From: Sedimentisphaerales bacterium
GTDB lineage: Bacteria; Planctomycetota; Phycisphaerae; Sedimentisphaerales; SG8-4
DNA length: 13,500 bases
Reading direction: 5' to 3'
Assembly (NCBI GenBank): GCA_016932895.1
Contig: JAFGCA010000469.1
Coordinates: 1-13,500, forward strand
The notes beneath the pieces are model-generated. The model was not told the origin of the DNA and made no database searches. It saw only the letters and a program-made list of their open reading frames with translations. A program made the position numbers and the translations under genes. Numbering within the stretch: position 1 is the stretch's first letter; each line of letters opens with the position of its first letter. This document shows positions 6,566-13,189 of this stretch, piece after piece.

Positions 6566-7972
6566 TCAACGAGGAGCACCTGGGCCTTGCTCGACCGGGG
6601 GCACGTCGTCGGTGTGCCACTCGTAGGCGCCGATGTCGATGCCGTTGCCCTGGGGCCGGGCGATGCGGTCGCGGTCGAGCTCGGGTGCGGCGGTGCTGCT
6701 GCCGGCGTCGATGGCAGCGGAACCGGGCAGCAGGTGCAGGTCGAAGCGGGCCACATCGACGAAGAGTGCGGCCGGGTCGCCGATTTTCAGGTTGTTTTCT
6801 TGCAGGACAGCGGCCGCACTGGTGAACGCCGTGGCCAAGTTGTTGCGGACCACGCAACCGACGGGAGGCGTGCCGTTCTTGTGCTTGTCGATGCAAATCC
6901 AGGGCGGGCCGGGCCGCGTGTCGTTGCGATCCAGCACGGTGTTGTTGATCACCCGGCAGTTGCGTGCGCCGCCCAGGGTAATGCCATGCCAGTGGTCGGT
7001 GATGATCACGTTGTTCTCCACGACCCAGTCCACGAAGGTGCCGTCAAAGCAGCCGATGCCCTGCAAGGCGCCGCGATGGGGCTGGTTCGGGTCCTCGTAG
7101 TTGATGATCGTATTGCCGCGCAGGACCACGCCCACGACCTCGCCGCTGCCGACGCCGTCCGGGCCGGTGGACCACGACTGGAAGCCGTCGTCGTGGTTGG
7201 CGTTGACGTTGTAGCAGTTCTTCACGGTGTTGTACTCGAACGTGCAGCGGTCGCCGAGCCCGCGCAGACCGTCGCCGGCAAAATTCTCCACCAGGTTGCC
7301 GCTGACCAGAGAGTCGCTCGCGTCCACGGAAATTCCGAAGTTGACATTGAGCAGGCGATTGTTGCGGATCGTCATCCGCGCCCCGTCGACCTGTAAGCCG
7401 TTGCAGGCCCGCTGGTTCCAGTCCTCGGCCGTCCAGGCGGAGCTGTCCGCCGCCGAACGAATCGCGCAGTCCTCCACCACGATGTCGTGGACGGGGCCCT
7501 GCCAGCCGTGGCTGTCCAGATCGATCAGCGTGCCGCGCTTATAGCTCTCGGCGAACTCGGCGCTGACGGTCAGCCCGCGAAGCGTCCAGTGCGCGCCCGC
7601 CCGGATGCGCACCGACGACAACAGCGGCTTATGCCCCTCCTCGGCCGCGATAGTGATGTTGCCAGGATTGTAATACCCGGTAACCGACAGCGCCCCGTGG
7701 TAGCCCGACCGCAGCCGGATCGTATCCCCCGCCCGCACCGGCGCCCCGGCGTTCCGCTCCACCAGCTCGCTCTGGGCGGTATACGGCAGTCCATCCCACC
7801 GCCGCGATTCTACCAACCCCGCGTCAAAAACCCCCTGAATCGTCCGCCAGGGCCGCCCCGCACTCCCATCGCCGGCGTCACTACCCTTCACCGGATCCAC
7901 ATAAAACTCCGCCCCCTCCGCCGGCACCGCAACAAGACACACTCCCACACAAACCAACAGCCTTAGCACCAT
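6566..7972 (-). CDS. Secreted right-handed parallel beta-helix protein (pectate-lyase-like, DUF1565 type)
   Basis: A 468-aa protein with a classical signal peptide, MVLRLLVCVGVCLVAVPAEGA (1-21), followed by EFYVDPVKGSDAGDGS and PWRTIQGVF, the standard entry of DUF1565/NosD-like beta-helix proteins. The middle is made of repeated short strands with Asn/Val ladders (for example NNRLLNVNFGISVDASDSLVSGNLVENF, shortened here to its pattern N-x-hydrophobic-V-x-x-N). The end, PAIDAGS...DIGAYEW, is the closing motif common in such extracellular proteins. They usually bind or cleave polysaccharide outside the cell; the active residues are not evident, so the catalytic role is open. I chose ATG 7972 because GGAGG lies 7 nt before it and the signal peptide starts there; the frame remains open to 8146 but that extension would bury the signal. 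Its own terminator follows. Confidence 0.9.
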   Translation of the reverse strand: MVLRLLVCVGVCLVAVPAEGAEFYVDPVKGSDAGDGSAGRPWRTIQGVFDAGLVESRRWDGLPYTAQSELVERNAGAPVRAGDTIRLRSGYHGALSVTGYYNPGNITIAAEEGHKPLLSSVRIRAGAHWTLRGLTVSAEFAESYKRGTLIDLDSHGWQGPVHDIVVEDCAIRSAADSSAWTAEDWNQRACNGLQVDGARMTIRNNRLLNVNFGISVDASDSLVSGNLVENFAGDGLRGLGDRCTFEYNTVKNCYNVNANHDDGFQSWSTGPDGVGSGEVVGVVLRGNTIINYEDPNQPHRGALQGIGCFDGTFVDWVVENNVIITDHWHGITLGGARNCRVINNTVLDRNDTRPGPPWICIDKHKNGTPPVGCVVRNNLATAFTSAAAVLQENNLKIGDPAALFVDVARFDLHLLPGSAAIDAGSSTAAPELDRDRIARPQGNGIDIGAYEWHTDDVPPVEQGPGAPR

Positions 7973-8346
7973 TACCGTTCCTCCACGTTCCTGTGACTTC
8001 AAACCAATGGGCCCCACGAAAGTCGGAGATCTCCGGGACATATCTATAATTGTAGACACCTCGCGCAGACCGTGAAAGAAAAAAGCCATGTAGGATGGGC
8101 AACTCGCTTGCCCATGGCGGTTCCTATCCGGCGTATCGGCAACCACAACTTCGCCCCGCCCACCGAGCGACAGCCAAATAGCTCAGCCAAGGCCTACCAA
8201 CACGAAACCCGATCAAACAACGACGTGCGACGCACGCCCCTCTGCGTGGAACACATTATCCAAAGACACTCTCACGTCCCGCAGGAACCACGGTCCGTCC
8301 CTCTATCGGGCTCCGAGTCTGCCAAACTTCTCCAACTGTGCAGACG
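7973..8346. other. Intergenic region between the beta-helix and HEPN genes
   Basis: No gene is visible in these 374 bp. It contains the 5' region of the beta-helix gene, with a minus-strand TACAAT box at 8054-8049 (5/6 to -10 consensus) but no good -35, a 12-bp perfect palindrome CGGAGATCTCCG at 8024-8035, and the hairpin repeat at 8090-8115. The rest (8120-8346) shows no recognisable structure. Confidence 0.6.
8090..8115. repeat. GTAGGATGGGCAA hairpin repeat, copy 1
   Basis: ATGGGCAA (8095-8102) and TTGCCCAT (8108-8115) form a perfect 8-bp stem with a 5-nt loop, preceded by GTAGG. The same unit occurs in the opposite orientation at 10049-10073. Confidence 0.75.
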
Positions 8347-9468
8347 TTAGTCGTCCTTGCTGTTCGCGCGTTTCGATCTCTCAGGACGCCAGCGACTACG
8401 ATAGACATTGTTGTCTTTGAAAAGCACGTAGTTTACGTAACGTTCCACAAGGTCTTGAAGTGTTCGGACTTCGCCTTCTCCGACAGACAACTTATCGTGA
8501 ACATCTGTGTCGCTTCCGTGAAGAAGCGTATTTCTCATGCGCTTGAACTTCCCAAAAGCCTTGATATCTGCCTCCCATCCTGGGAGTTTCGCTGCCGTTG
8601 CCACATCCTCAAAACGCTCATCCAGTGTTGGCCCCGTTCTTGTGACCAACCTATCGATGAACGATATCAGTTCCTTTGATTGCTGGCCTCCGTGTTTCTT
8701 CAATAGCACGCGAATCGATTTAGCCCGACGTTTGTCTTCTTGGTTCATCTTTGTCTCTGTCACGCCAGTGAGAACAGCCTCGAGGGGAATGAACAAGGCG
8801 ATAAATGCCTGAAGATCATCTCTTTCATTCCAAGCTCGCAGAAGCCAATGGAAAACAAGACTGAAGTTCTTCAATGCATCAGCAGAAAGAGAGGCAAGTG
8901 GCTTCCTCCATGCTTCAAGATGATTGATGCCATTGTCGTTGAGAGGAATTAGTTCTAGGTTTTCCAGAACCGGACCGGCATATCTTCGGACAGGAATTCC
9001 ATTGTCCCACGCCAAGACATTCTCATTGAAGGGTTCGAGCACGAATTGGCGATGAAATCGCAGTCCAATGAGCCCGGCAACAAGATTAATGACAGCTTTG
9101 AACTCATCTCTTCGAGTCTCTGCCTGTTTCAGAAGAAGGCTCCGCGCGTCGTTTCCAGCGGATAGATCGCTCTCTGCATGAACACTGACCACGATTTCAA
9201 GAAAGAAAGGGCCGTAGCCGGAAGATCCGTTAGTGTCAGTCAAAAATTGTGTTGTGCCAAGAAACGCATTGGTTCCCGGCACATAGTACTTCGCGCTGTT
9301 GGAGACTATGGAAAGGCCGTGTCGCGGTTGCGGGCCGAAATATACCTCCACATCATACTTTTCGGAAACGAGGAAACTTATTGCCAACTCATCCCGTCCT
9401 GAAATAGAACATCCCTTCGAATCGTAAAGGAGACGATACCCAATTCGACTAAGAGCATTGTCTGTCAT
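8347..9468 (-). CDS. Protein with C-terminal HEPN-type motif, possible RNase/defence protein
   Basis: I do not recognise the full-length family of this 373-aa soluble protein. Near the C-terminus FKRMRNTLLHG carries R312-N313-x3-H317, the R-N-x-x-x-H arrangement of HEPN domains, many of which are ribonucleases (ApeA-like, toxin and abortive-infection proteins). The alpha-helical stretch from about residue 200 (HWLLRAWNERDDLQAFIALFIPLEAVL) to 352 would be the HEPN fold, resembling Apea-like HEPN proteins. The first 150 residues look beta-rich and may be a sensor part. ATG 9468 is preferred because AAGGGG lies 9 nt upstream; the frame stays open to 9519 but that stretch is repeat DNA. Base composition is clearly more AT-rich than the neighbouring genes, and repeats flank it, both suggesting transfer. 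It stands alone with no antitoxin or partner gene. It could equally be a non-catalytic HEPN protein. Confidence 0.72.
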   Translation of the reverse strand: MTDNALSRIGYRLLYDSKGCSISGRDELAISFLVSEKYDVEVYFGPQPRHGLSIVSNSAKYYVPGTNAFLGTTQFLTDTNGSSGYGPFFLEIVVSVHAESDLSAGNDARSLLLKQAETRRDEFKAVINLVAGLIGLRFHRQFVLEPFNENVLAWDNGIPVRRYAGPVLENLELIPLNDNGINHLEAWRKPLASLSADALKNFSLVFHWLLRAWNERDDLQAFIALFIPLEAVLTGVTETKMNQEDKRRAKSIRVLLKKHGGQQSKELISFIDRLVTRTGPTLDERFEDVATAAKLPGWEADIKAFGKFKRMRNTLLHGSDTDVHDKLSVGEGEVRTLQDLVERYVNYVLFKDNNVYRSRWRPERSKRANSKDD

Positions 9469-9490
9469 AATAGCTAGCCCCTTTCTATAG

Positions 9491-9555
9491 GGAAATCCGG
9501 GGATACCATACAATGGCACTAAGAAATCCGGGGGAAATCCGGGGACACCATAGTT
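9491..9555. repeat. Direct repeats of RAYT-type end sequence
   Basis: GGAAATCCGGGGATACCATA (9491-9510) recurs as GGAAATCCGGGGACACCATA (9534-9553) with one change, and a partial copy (GAAATCCGGGG) lies between them at 9523-9533. Such sequences commonly flank REP-associated tyrosine transposases; that association is from general knowledge and no transposase is present here. The first copy ends 23 bp from the start codon of the HEPN gene, so it overlaps its promoter region. Confidence 0.6.
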
Positions 9556-9706
9556 GTTTCCGCTGGGTACATCCCATTCTCCATCATCGATGGCCTGTGT
9601 CTACACACAATCTGCGGCCCTTGCTCTCCATTGTCACCCCTGACCAGAACCCGCGCTGAGCGCGCCCGAACGGCCAAAGGTCCAGTCTCATCCGAGAGCG
9701 CTCTGG

Positions 9707-9726
9707 ATTCCTGCCTGCGCAGGAAT
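9707..9726. repeat. REP-like hairpin (GATTCCTGCC...GCAGGAATGAC type)
   Basis: ATTCCTGC (9707-9714) and GCAGGAAT (9719-9726) form a perfect 8-bp stem with a 4-nt loop, followed by GACAGG. This matches the very common bacterial repeat whose translation gives LDSCLRRNDR / SFLRRQESR. Confidence 0.8.
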
Positions 9727-9845
9727 GACAGGGTCTGGTCCGAAGAGCAGAAATCCGGCCCGCGTTCAAATTCACTCGTCGTAGCTGATCCGCGCTGCTT
9801 CACTGGTCGGTATTGTCGGTGGTTCGGGCTGAGTGGGCAAGCAAA

Positions 9846-9874
9846 AAAAAACGCCCTCTTTACCGGCCTTTTTT
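9846..9874. terminator. Weak bidirectional terminator-like hairpin
   Basis: Six A (9846-9851) pair with six T (9869-9874). Inside, GCC (9853-9855) pairs with GGC (9865-9867) next to one C-C mismatch, with a 9-nt loop. The GC core is short, so efficiency is doubtful. No gene ends close to it. Confidence 0.3.
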
Positions 9875-9976
9875 CGTGAGGCGGCCTTGGAATTGACTGT
9901 GGATAATTGATTATTGATGATTTCTTCGTGGCTTCGTGGCGTTGTGTGAGGAACTCTTCTGTTTCGGTAGAAAGAC

Positions 9977-10073
9977 GGCGTGCACGGCACGCCCTACGGC
10001 CTTCTCGGTGTCCTCGCCGACCTCTGTGGCAGACCGTTCAGAATCAGCATGGGCAACGAGTTGCCCATCCTAC
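9977..10073. repeat. Composite dispersed repeat: GGCGTGC hairpin plus ATGGGCAA hairpin (copy 2)
   Basis: GGCGTGC (9977-9983) and GCACGCC (9987-9993) form a 7-bp hairpin followed by CTAC. About 55 bp on, ATGGGCAA (10049-10056) and TTGCCCAT (10061-10068) form an 8-bp hairpin followed by CCTAC. The second is the reverse complement of the unit at 8090-8115; the first matches 1879-1897. Confidence 0.7.
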
Positions 10074-10087
10074 GGCCTGGCGTCCAA

Positions 10088-10136
10088 CCATCTACCCATC
10101 TACTCTTCTACTCATCTACCCTTCTACTCATCTCCC
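10088..10136. repeat. Short tandem pyrimidine-rich repeat
   Basis: CTTCTACTCATCTACC (10105-10120) is followed directly by CTTCTACTCATCTCCC (10121-10136), one mismatch in 16. Related CATCTACC units precede it from 10088. It looks like a slippage-prone microsatellite with strong C/T bias on the plus strand. Confidence 0.7.
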
Positions 10137-10170
10137 CTTCCACCGGCGCTCCAAGAACGGCTTTTTCCCC

Positions 10171-10199
10171 TTGACGGCCGGGCCCGTTGCGCATATGAT
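10171..10199 (+). promoter_or_regulatory. Near-consensus sigma-70 promoter before the repeat array
   Basis: TTGACG (10171-10176, 5/6), a 17-bp spacer and TATGAT (10194-10199, 5/6). The predicted start is near 10206. The DNA just downstream is not a gene but the repeat array at 10362-10817, and 820 bp further on the GNAT gene. Confidence 0.6.
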
Positions 10200-10361
10200 A
10201 CGTAGTGAACGAATACAATGCGAGTATGGTCGGAAGCGGAGAACGACGAACCATGACCAGCGATTCAGATATTCGTCGCCTGCAACCCAAAATGACAGGC
10301 CCGGGCCAGCCGGATCGGAACCTGCTTGCGCCAAGCCGCCTGCCGGGGGTCCGGGAGCCAG

Positions 10362-10817
10362 GCATGCAAAACGAACCCAATTCGCAGGCCCGCCGGACGG
10401 CCCGCGAGGACCGGGCCGCACCAAACAAACCCAATTTCCTGCGTTTTTGGCCCGCAAACGGGGGCGAGGTGAAGAACATAGCCAATCTCTGCGGGCGAGA
10501 TGGTCGCAATTGGGGATTCGGGATTGGGGACGGGGCATGGGATGGCAAACAAAGCCAATTGGGCGGCACGAACGTTCGGCGGGCATGGCCGGCCCTGCGG
10601 GATGTCGAGGAAAACTCCGGGAACCGGGAATGTCAAACGAACCCAATTTGCGGGATTTTGAGGCCGAAAATGAGGGTCGATGTGGAAACGAAGCCAATCT
10701 TCAGCCCGGGCGAAGGGGTCACGCTTGCCAATGCGTCAGCCATCGGCAAGCTCGCGCTTGCCGCTGCCACCCCGGTGTTGGCCGGGCCGGAGAATGTCAA
10801 ACAAAGCCAATTCCAAG
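10362..10817 (+). repeat. Irregular array of seven AAACRAARCCAATTT units
   Basis: Units with the core AAACRAARCCAAT (R = A/G) lie near 10368, 10423, 10474 (divergent), 10547, 10634, 10686 and 10798. Each is often preceded by an ATGTC- or ATGGC-like stretch. Spacing is uneven (about 51 to 112 bp) and the intervening DNA is unrelated and GC-rich. The units fall in different reading frames, giving NEPN, KQSQ, TNPI or TKPI when translated, which argues against coding. A hairpin GGCAAGC/GCTTGCC (10745-10762) lies inside. I recall similar motifs from planctomycete genomes; the function is unknown. Confidence 0.7.
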
Positions 10818-11024
10818 ATGGGCAAGGCCAGGGCGTGGGCCAGTTGGGAATTGGGGGTAGCCGAACCCGGAGGCTGGCGGGGAGTCTTGACGGGGGGGGA
10901 GGTTGGGGGTACGGTGCGCCGCAGAACCGGCCCAACCTTCGCGGAGCGCACTGACGCGACAGGTGGCCTGATGACGACGCGGCGAGTCTGCACGAGCCGG
11001 CGCGAGAAGGTGGAGCAGCCGATT

Positions 11025-11810
11025 ATGCACGTTGAGCAGGTACGGGAGAAGGACAGGATCGAGGCGTTGTTGCGGCGGGATGCGGAGTTGCACATCTACA
11101 GCCTGGGGGACCTGGACGATTTCTTCTGGCCCGCGACGACGTGGTACGGGTGGGAGGAAGGCGGCGTGCTGCAGGAGGTCGTGCTGGTTTATGCGGGCCG
11201 AGCGCGGCCGACCGTGGTCGGGATCTCGCCGGACCCCGACCGCATGACGGCCTTTCTGCGGGAGGCAGCCCCCCTGCTGCCCGAGCGCTTCCACGCGCAC
11301 CTAAGCGTTGGCGTGGAGGCGGCCTTGCGTGACACGCACGCCCTGGGCCCGCCCGGCCCGCACTATCGAATGGCGCTGCGGGACGCCGCGCGCGTCCGCG
11401 ACGTCGACGGCTCCGACGTCATCCCCCTGGGCGAACCAGACCGAGGCGATCTGCTGGACCTCTACGAAAAGAGTTATCCCGGCAACTGGTTCGACGTGGC
11501 GATGCTGCAAACGGGCCAGTATTTCGGCATCCGCGTGCGGGGCGAGCTGGTCAGCGCCGCCGGCGTGCACGTCTACTCGCCGGCCTATCGCGTGGCGGCC
11601 CTCGGCAACGTCACCACCCACCCGGACCACCGGAACAAGGGATACGCCCGGCGCGTCACCGCGAGGCTCTGCCGGTCGCTGCTGGCGAGAGTGGACCACA
11701 TCGGCCTGAACGTCCGGACCGACAACGAGATCGCCTTGAGGTGTTATGAGAGACTCGGCTTTGAGACGATCGCCCCGTTCAACGAGTTCGACCTCGAGCG
11801 CCGCGTGTAG
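11025..11810 (+). CDS. GNAT family N-acetyltransferase
   Basis: A 261-aa protein whose C-terminal half is a GNAT domain. Motif A, VTTHPDHRNKGYARR (196-210), contains the R-x-x-G-x-A acetyl-CoA pyrophosphate loop. Motif B, NVRTDNEIALRCYERLGFE (229-247), is also typical, as in FR47-like members. The N-terminal 120 residues form a second, GNAT-like or family-specific part (IYSLGDLDDFFWP, then VVLVYAGRARPTVVG). It transfers acetyl from acetyl-CoA to an amine; the acceptor is unknown. ATG 11025 is chosen because AGGTGGAG precedes it with 9 nt spacing and the family-like sequence begins at once. The upstream ATG at 10971 has a weaker site, and the open frame back to 10680 runs through the repeat array. 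A weak TTGACG (10887-10892) with TACGGT 17 bp later could be its promoter. It converges with the methyltransferase gene, 19 bp apart. Confidence 0.88.
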   Translation: MHVEQVREKDRIEALLRRDAELHIYSLGDLDDFFWPATTWYGWEEGGVLQEVVLVYAGRARPTVVGISPDPDRMTAFLREAAPLLPERFHAHLSVGVEAALRDTHALGPPGPHYRMALRDAARVRDVDGSDVIPLGEPDRGDLLDLYEKSYPGNWFDVAMLQTGQYFGIRVRGELVSAAGVHVYSPAYRVAALGNVTTHPDHRNKGYARRVTARLCRSLLARVDHIGLNVRTDNEIALRCYERLGFETIAPFNEFDLERRV

Positions 11811-11829
11811 AGAGCCCGGCCGGGAGCGG

Positions 11830-12825
11830 TCAGGTCTTGACGGCGCGGATGAGCGAATTCATGGCGTCGTCCTGGTGCAGCAGTTCGATGCGGCCGAAGC
11901 CGGCCCCGGCCAGATCCTCGCTGTACTCCGACAGCGTGAAGGTTCCCCCGGCTTCCGTGTTGACCAGCATATTGACGGCGAACAGTGCCCCGGCCGGCGG
12001 CGACGTCCGCGACGGCGCCATCACGATATCACGGACCACGAGAATTCCGCCCGGCGTCAGGGCGGTGTGAATCTTGGCATAGAGCGACCGGTTCTGCTCG
12101 CGCGAATTCTGATGCGTGATGGCGCTGAGCCAGGCAAAATCCGCACCGCCCGGCAGCTCGTCGGCGTTGTAGTCTCCGGGCACCAACGTCACGCGGTCCC
12201 CCAGCCCGACGGCGGTAAGACGTTCGCGAGCCAGCGGGATGACGTCGGGCAGATCGAAAAGCACGGCCGTCGCCTCGGGCACCGCGCGCAGGAAAGCCAC
12301 GGTCCAGGTGCCCGAGGCGCCGCCGACGTCGAGCAGCCGGCTGAACCCCAACGGCGCGAGCCTGGCGACGACGCGCGGGGCTGCCGAGGCCGTGAAGTTG
12401 TCCATGGCGCCGATGAAGGCCGCACCGTCGGCGGCCGCGCCCCGGATGCTCGGCGCGCATTCGGCCGGCTGGCCCGTTTGGACCACGCGGGCCAGTTGCG
12501 ACCAGTGGCGCAGGCAATTGCTCAGGTGACGCACGCCGGCCAGGACGCTGGTCGGCGCGTTCTCCGAGAGCAGCCCCGCCACACCCGGCTCGACACGGTA
12601 GCACGCGTCCTGCTTCTCCAGCAGACCCAGCGATACGAGGGCATCCAGCAGGACCGCGGTGGCGTGCGGATCGGCCTCGATTCGCGCTGCCACGTCCGGT
12701 CCGGGCAGGGGCTTGGCCTCCAGAACGGTAAAGAGATCCAGTTCGGCCGCTGCCGTGATAACACACGCCGGCTGAAACGCTCGAACCGTATCGAGCAGCT
12801 CCGCCGCACTCGGGGACGTCGACAT
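11830..12825 (-). CDS. SAM-dependent O-methyltransferase (Methyltransf_2 type)
   Basis: A 331-aa protein with the two-domain form of plant/actinobacterial small-molecule O-methyltransferases. Residues 1-90 form a winged-helix dimerisation domain (ITAAAELDLFTVLEAKPL, then TAVLLDALVSLGLLEK). The Rossmann domain has motif I LLDVGGASGTW (164-174), an acidic ribose-binding position at the end of the second strand (FDLPDV, 190-195), GDYNADELPGGADF (217-230) and THQNSREQN (237-245), where His238 corresponds to the catalytic base in this family. It methylates a hydroxyl or similar group of a small molecule; the substrate is unknown. ATG 12825 is preferred over TTG 12831 because GGAGG lies 7 nt upstream. 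No biosynthetic gene cluster surrounds it, so it may act alone. The neighbours are a convergent GNAT gene and a divergent lipoprotein gene. Confidence 0.9.
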   Translation of the reverse strand: MSTSPSAAELLDTVRAFQPACVITAAAELDLFTVLEAKPLPGPDVAARIEADPHATAVLLDALVSLGLLEKQDACYRVEPGVAGLLSENAPTSVLAGVRHLSNCLRHWSQLARVVQTGQPAECAPSIRGAAADGAAFIGAMDNFTASAAPRVVARLAPLGFSRLLDVGGASGTWTVAFLRAVPEATAVLFDLPDVIPLARERLTAVGLGDRVTLVPGDYNADELPGGADFAWLSAITHQNSREQNRSLYAKIHTALTPGGILVVRDIVMAPSRTSPPAGALFAVNMLVNTEAGGTFTLSEYSEDLAGAGFGRIELLHQDDAMNSLIRAVKT

Positions 12826-13189
12826 TGCCAATCCTCCCGGGCCAAAAGAGTGACCCTACGAAACCGGAAACCAACTTCCAGGCCCGCGACGAGGGCGAAG
12901 GAAACCAAAACTCTGCGCAGGCGGTCGCAGTATATGGGCTCCCGAACCGTGGACAAAGCCAAAACTTGCCGGCGACGTCCCGGTACCCCGCGAGCCGGCG
13001 GACCGGGAACCAACGCGGGAGCGCTTTTTCGCCCGCTTTTGCCCTTGACGCGGACCCCGAGTTCAGCTTTATTGGGCATGTTGAATGTGCTGGTGTTGTC
13101 GTGCTCTATTTGAGCGACATCGGCGGAGACTGAACGAAGGTGGCCCAAACCGGCAAAAGGCGGTTCTTGTACTAATAGGAGGCTTCACA
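12826..13189. other. Divergent intergenic region, methyltransferase / lipoprotein
   Basis: These 364 bp carry the ribosome site of the methyltransferase gene (12831-12838 region, minus strand) and the promoter and leader of the lipoprotein gene. Between 12857 and 13015 short GGAAACCAA/GGGAACCAA elements recur (12866, 12899, 13005) at a GC-rich background, faintly like the array near 10400-10800. No gene or stable hairpin is evident. Confidence 0.5.
13045..13073 (+). promoter_or_regulatory. Sigma-70 promoter of the lipoprotein gene
   Basis: TTGACG (13045-13050, 5/6), a 17-bp spacer and TTTATT (13068-13073, 4/6). The start would be near 13080, giving a leader of about 110 nt. The -35 is preceded by CTTTTGCCC, very similar to CTTTTTCCCC before the promoter at 10171. 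Confidence 0.55.

Larger units (their letters stand above)
9469..11024. other. Long repeat-rich region without a convincing gene
   Basis: These 1556 bp hold several repeat types listed separately: RAYT-like direct repeats, a GATTCCTGCC hairpin, a weak bidirectional terminator, two hairpin repeats, a 16-bp tandem repeat, a strong promoter and a seven-unit repeat array. Overlapping open frames exist on both strands, but they follow from high GC. Their peptides (LDSCLRRNDR, NNQLSTVNS, NEPN, TKPI) are the known spurious translations of repeats. No signal of coding selection is visible to me. Confidence 0.65.

Noticed and set aside
10362..10817. CRISPR array
   Set aside because: Repeats are short and diverged, spacing is 51 to 112 bp and no cas gene is near.
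9907..10860. Plus-strand open frame of 317 codons across the repeat region
   Set aside because: It crosses REP hairpins, the pyrimidine tandem repeat and the array; the peptide consists of translated repeats.
10205..10954. Plus-strand open frame starting 6 bp after the strong promoter
   Set aside because: It runs through the repeat array, the repeat units appear in different frames, and competing open frames exist on both strands. High GC explains its openness. A small expressed peptide cannot be fully excluded.
10680..11024. N-terminal extension of the GNAT protein by up to 115 residues
   Set aside because: The extension is repeat-array DNA with no family similarity, whereas a good ribosome site precedes ATG 11025.
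11746..13113. Plus-strand open frame of 455 codons opposite the methyltransferase
   Set aside because: It is antisense to a gene with clear SAM-binding motifs, and it overlaps the end of the GNAT gene and the divergent promoter region.
13078..13113. Eleven-codon leader peptide in front of the lipoprotein gene
   Set aside because: An ATG falls almost at the predicted transcript start and has no ribosome site; no attenuator-like hairpin follows.
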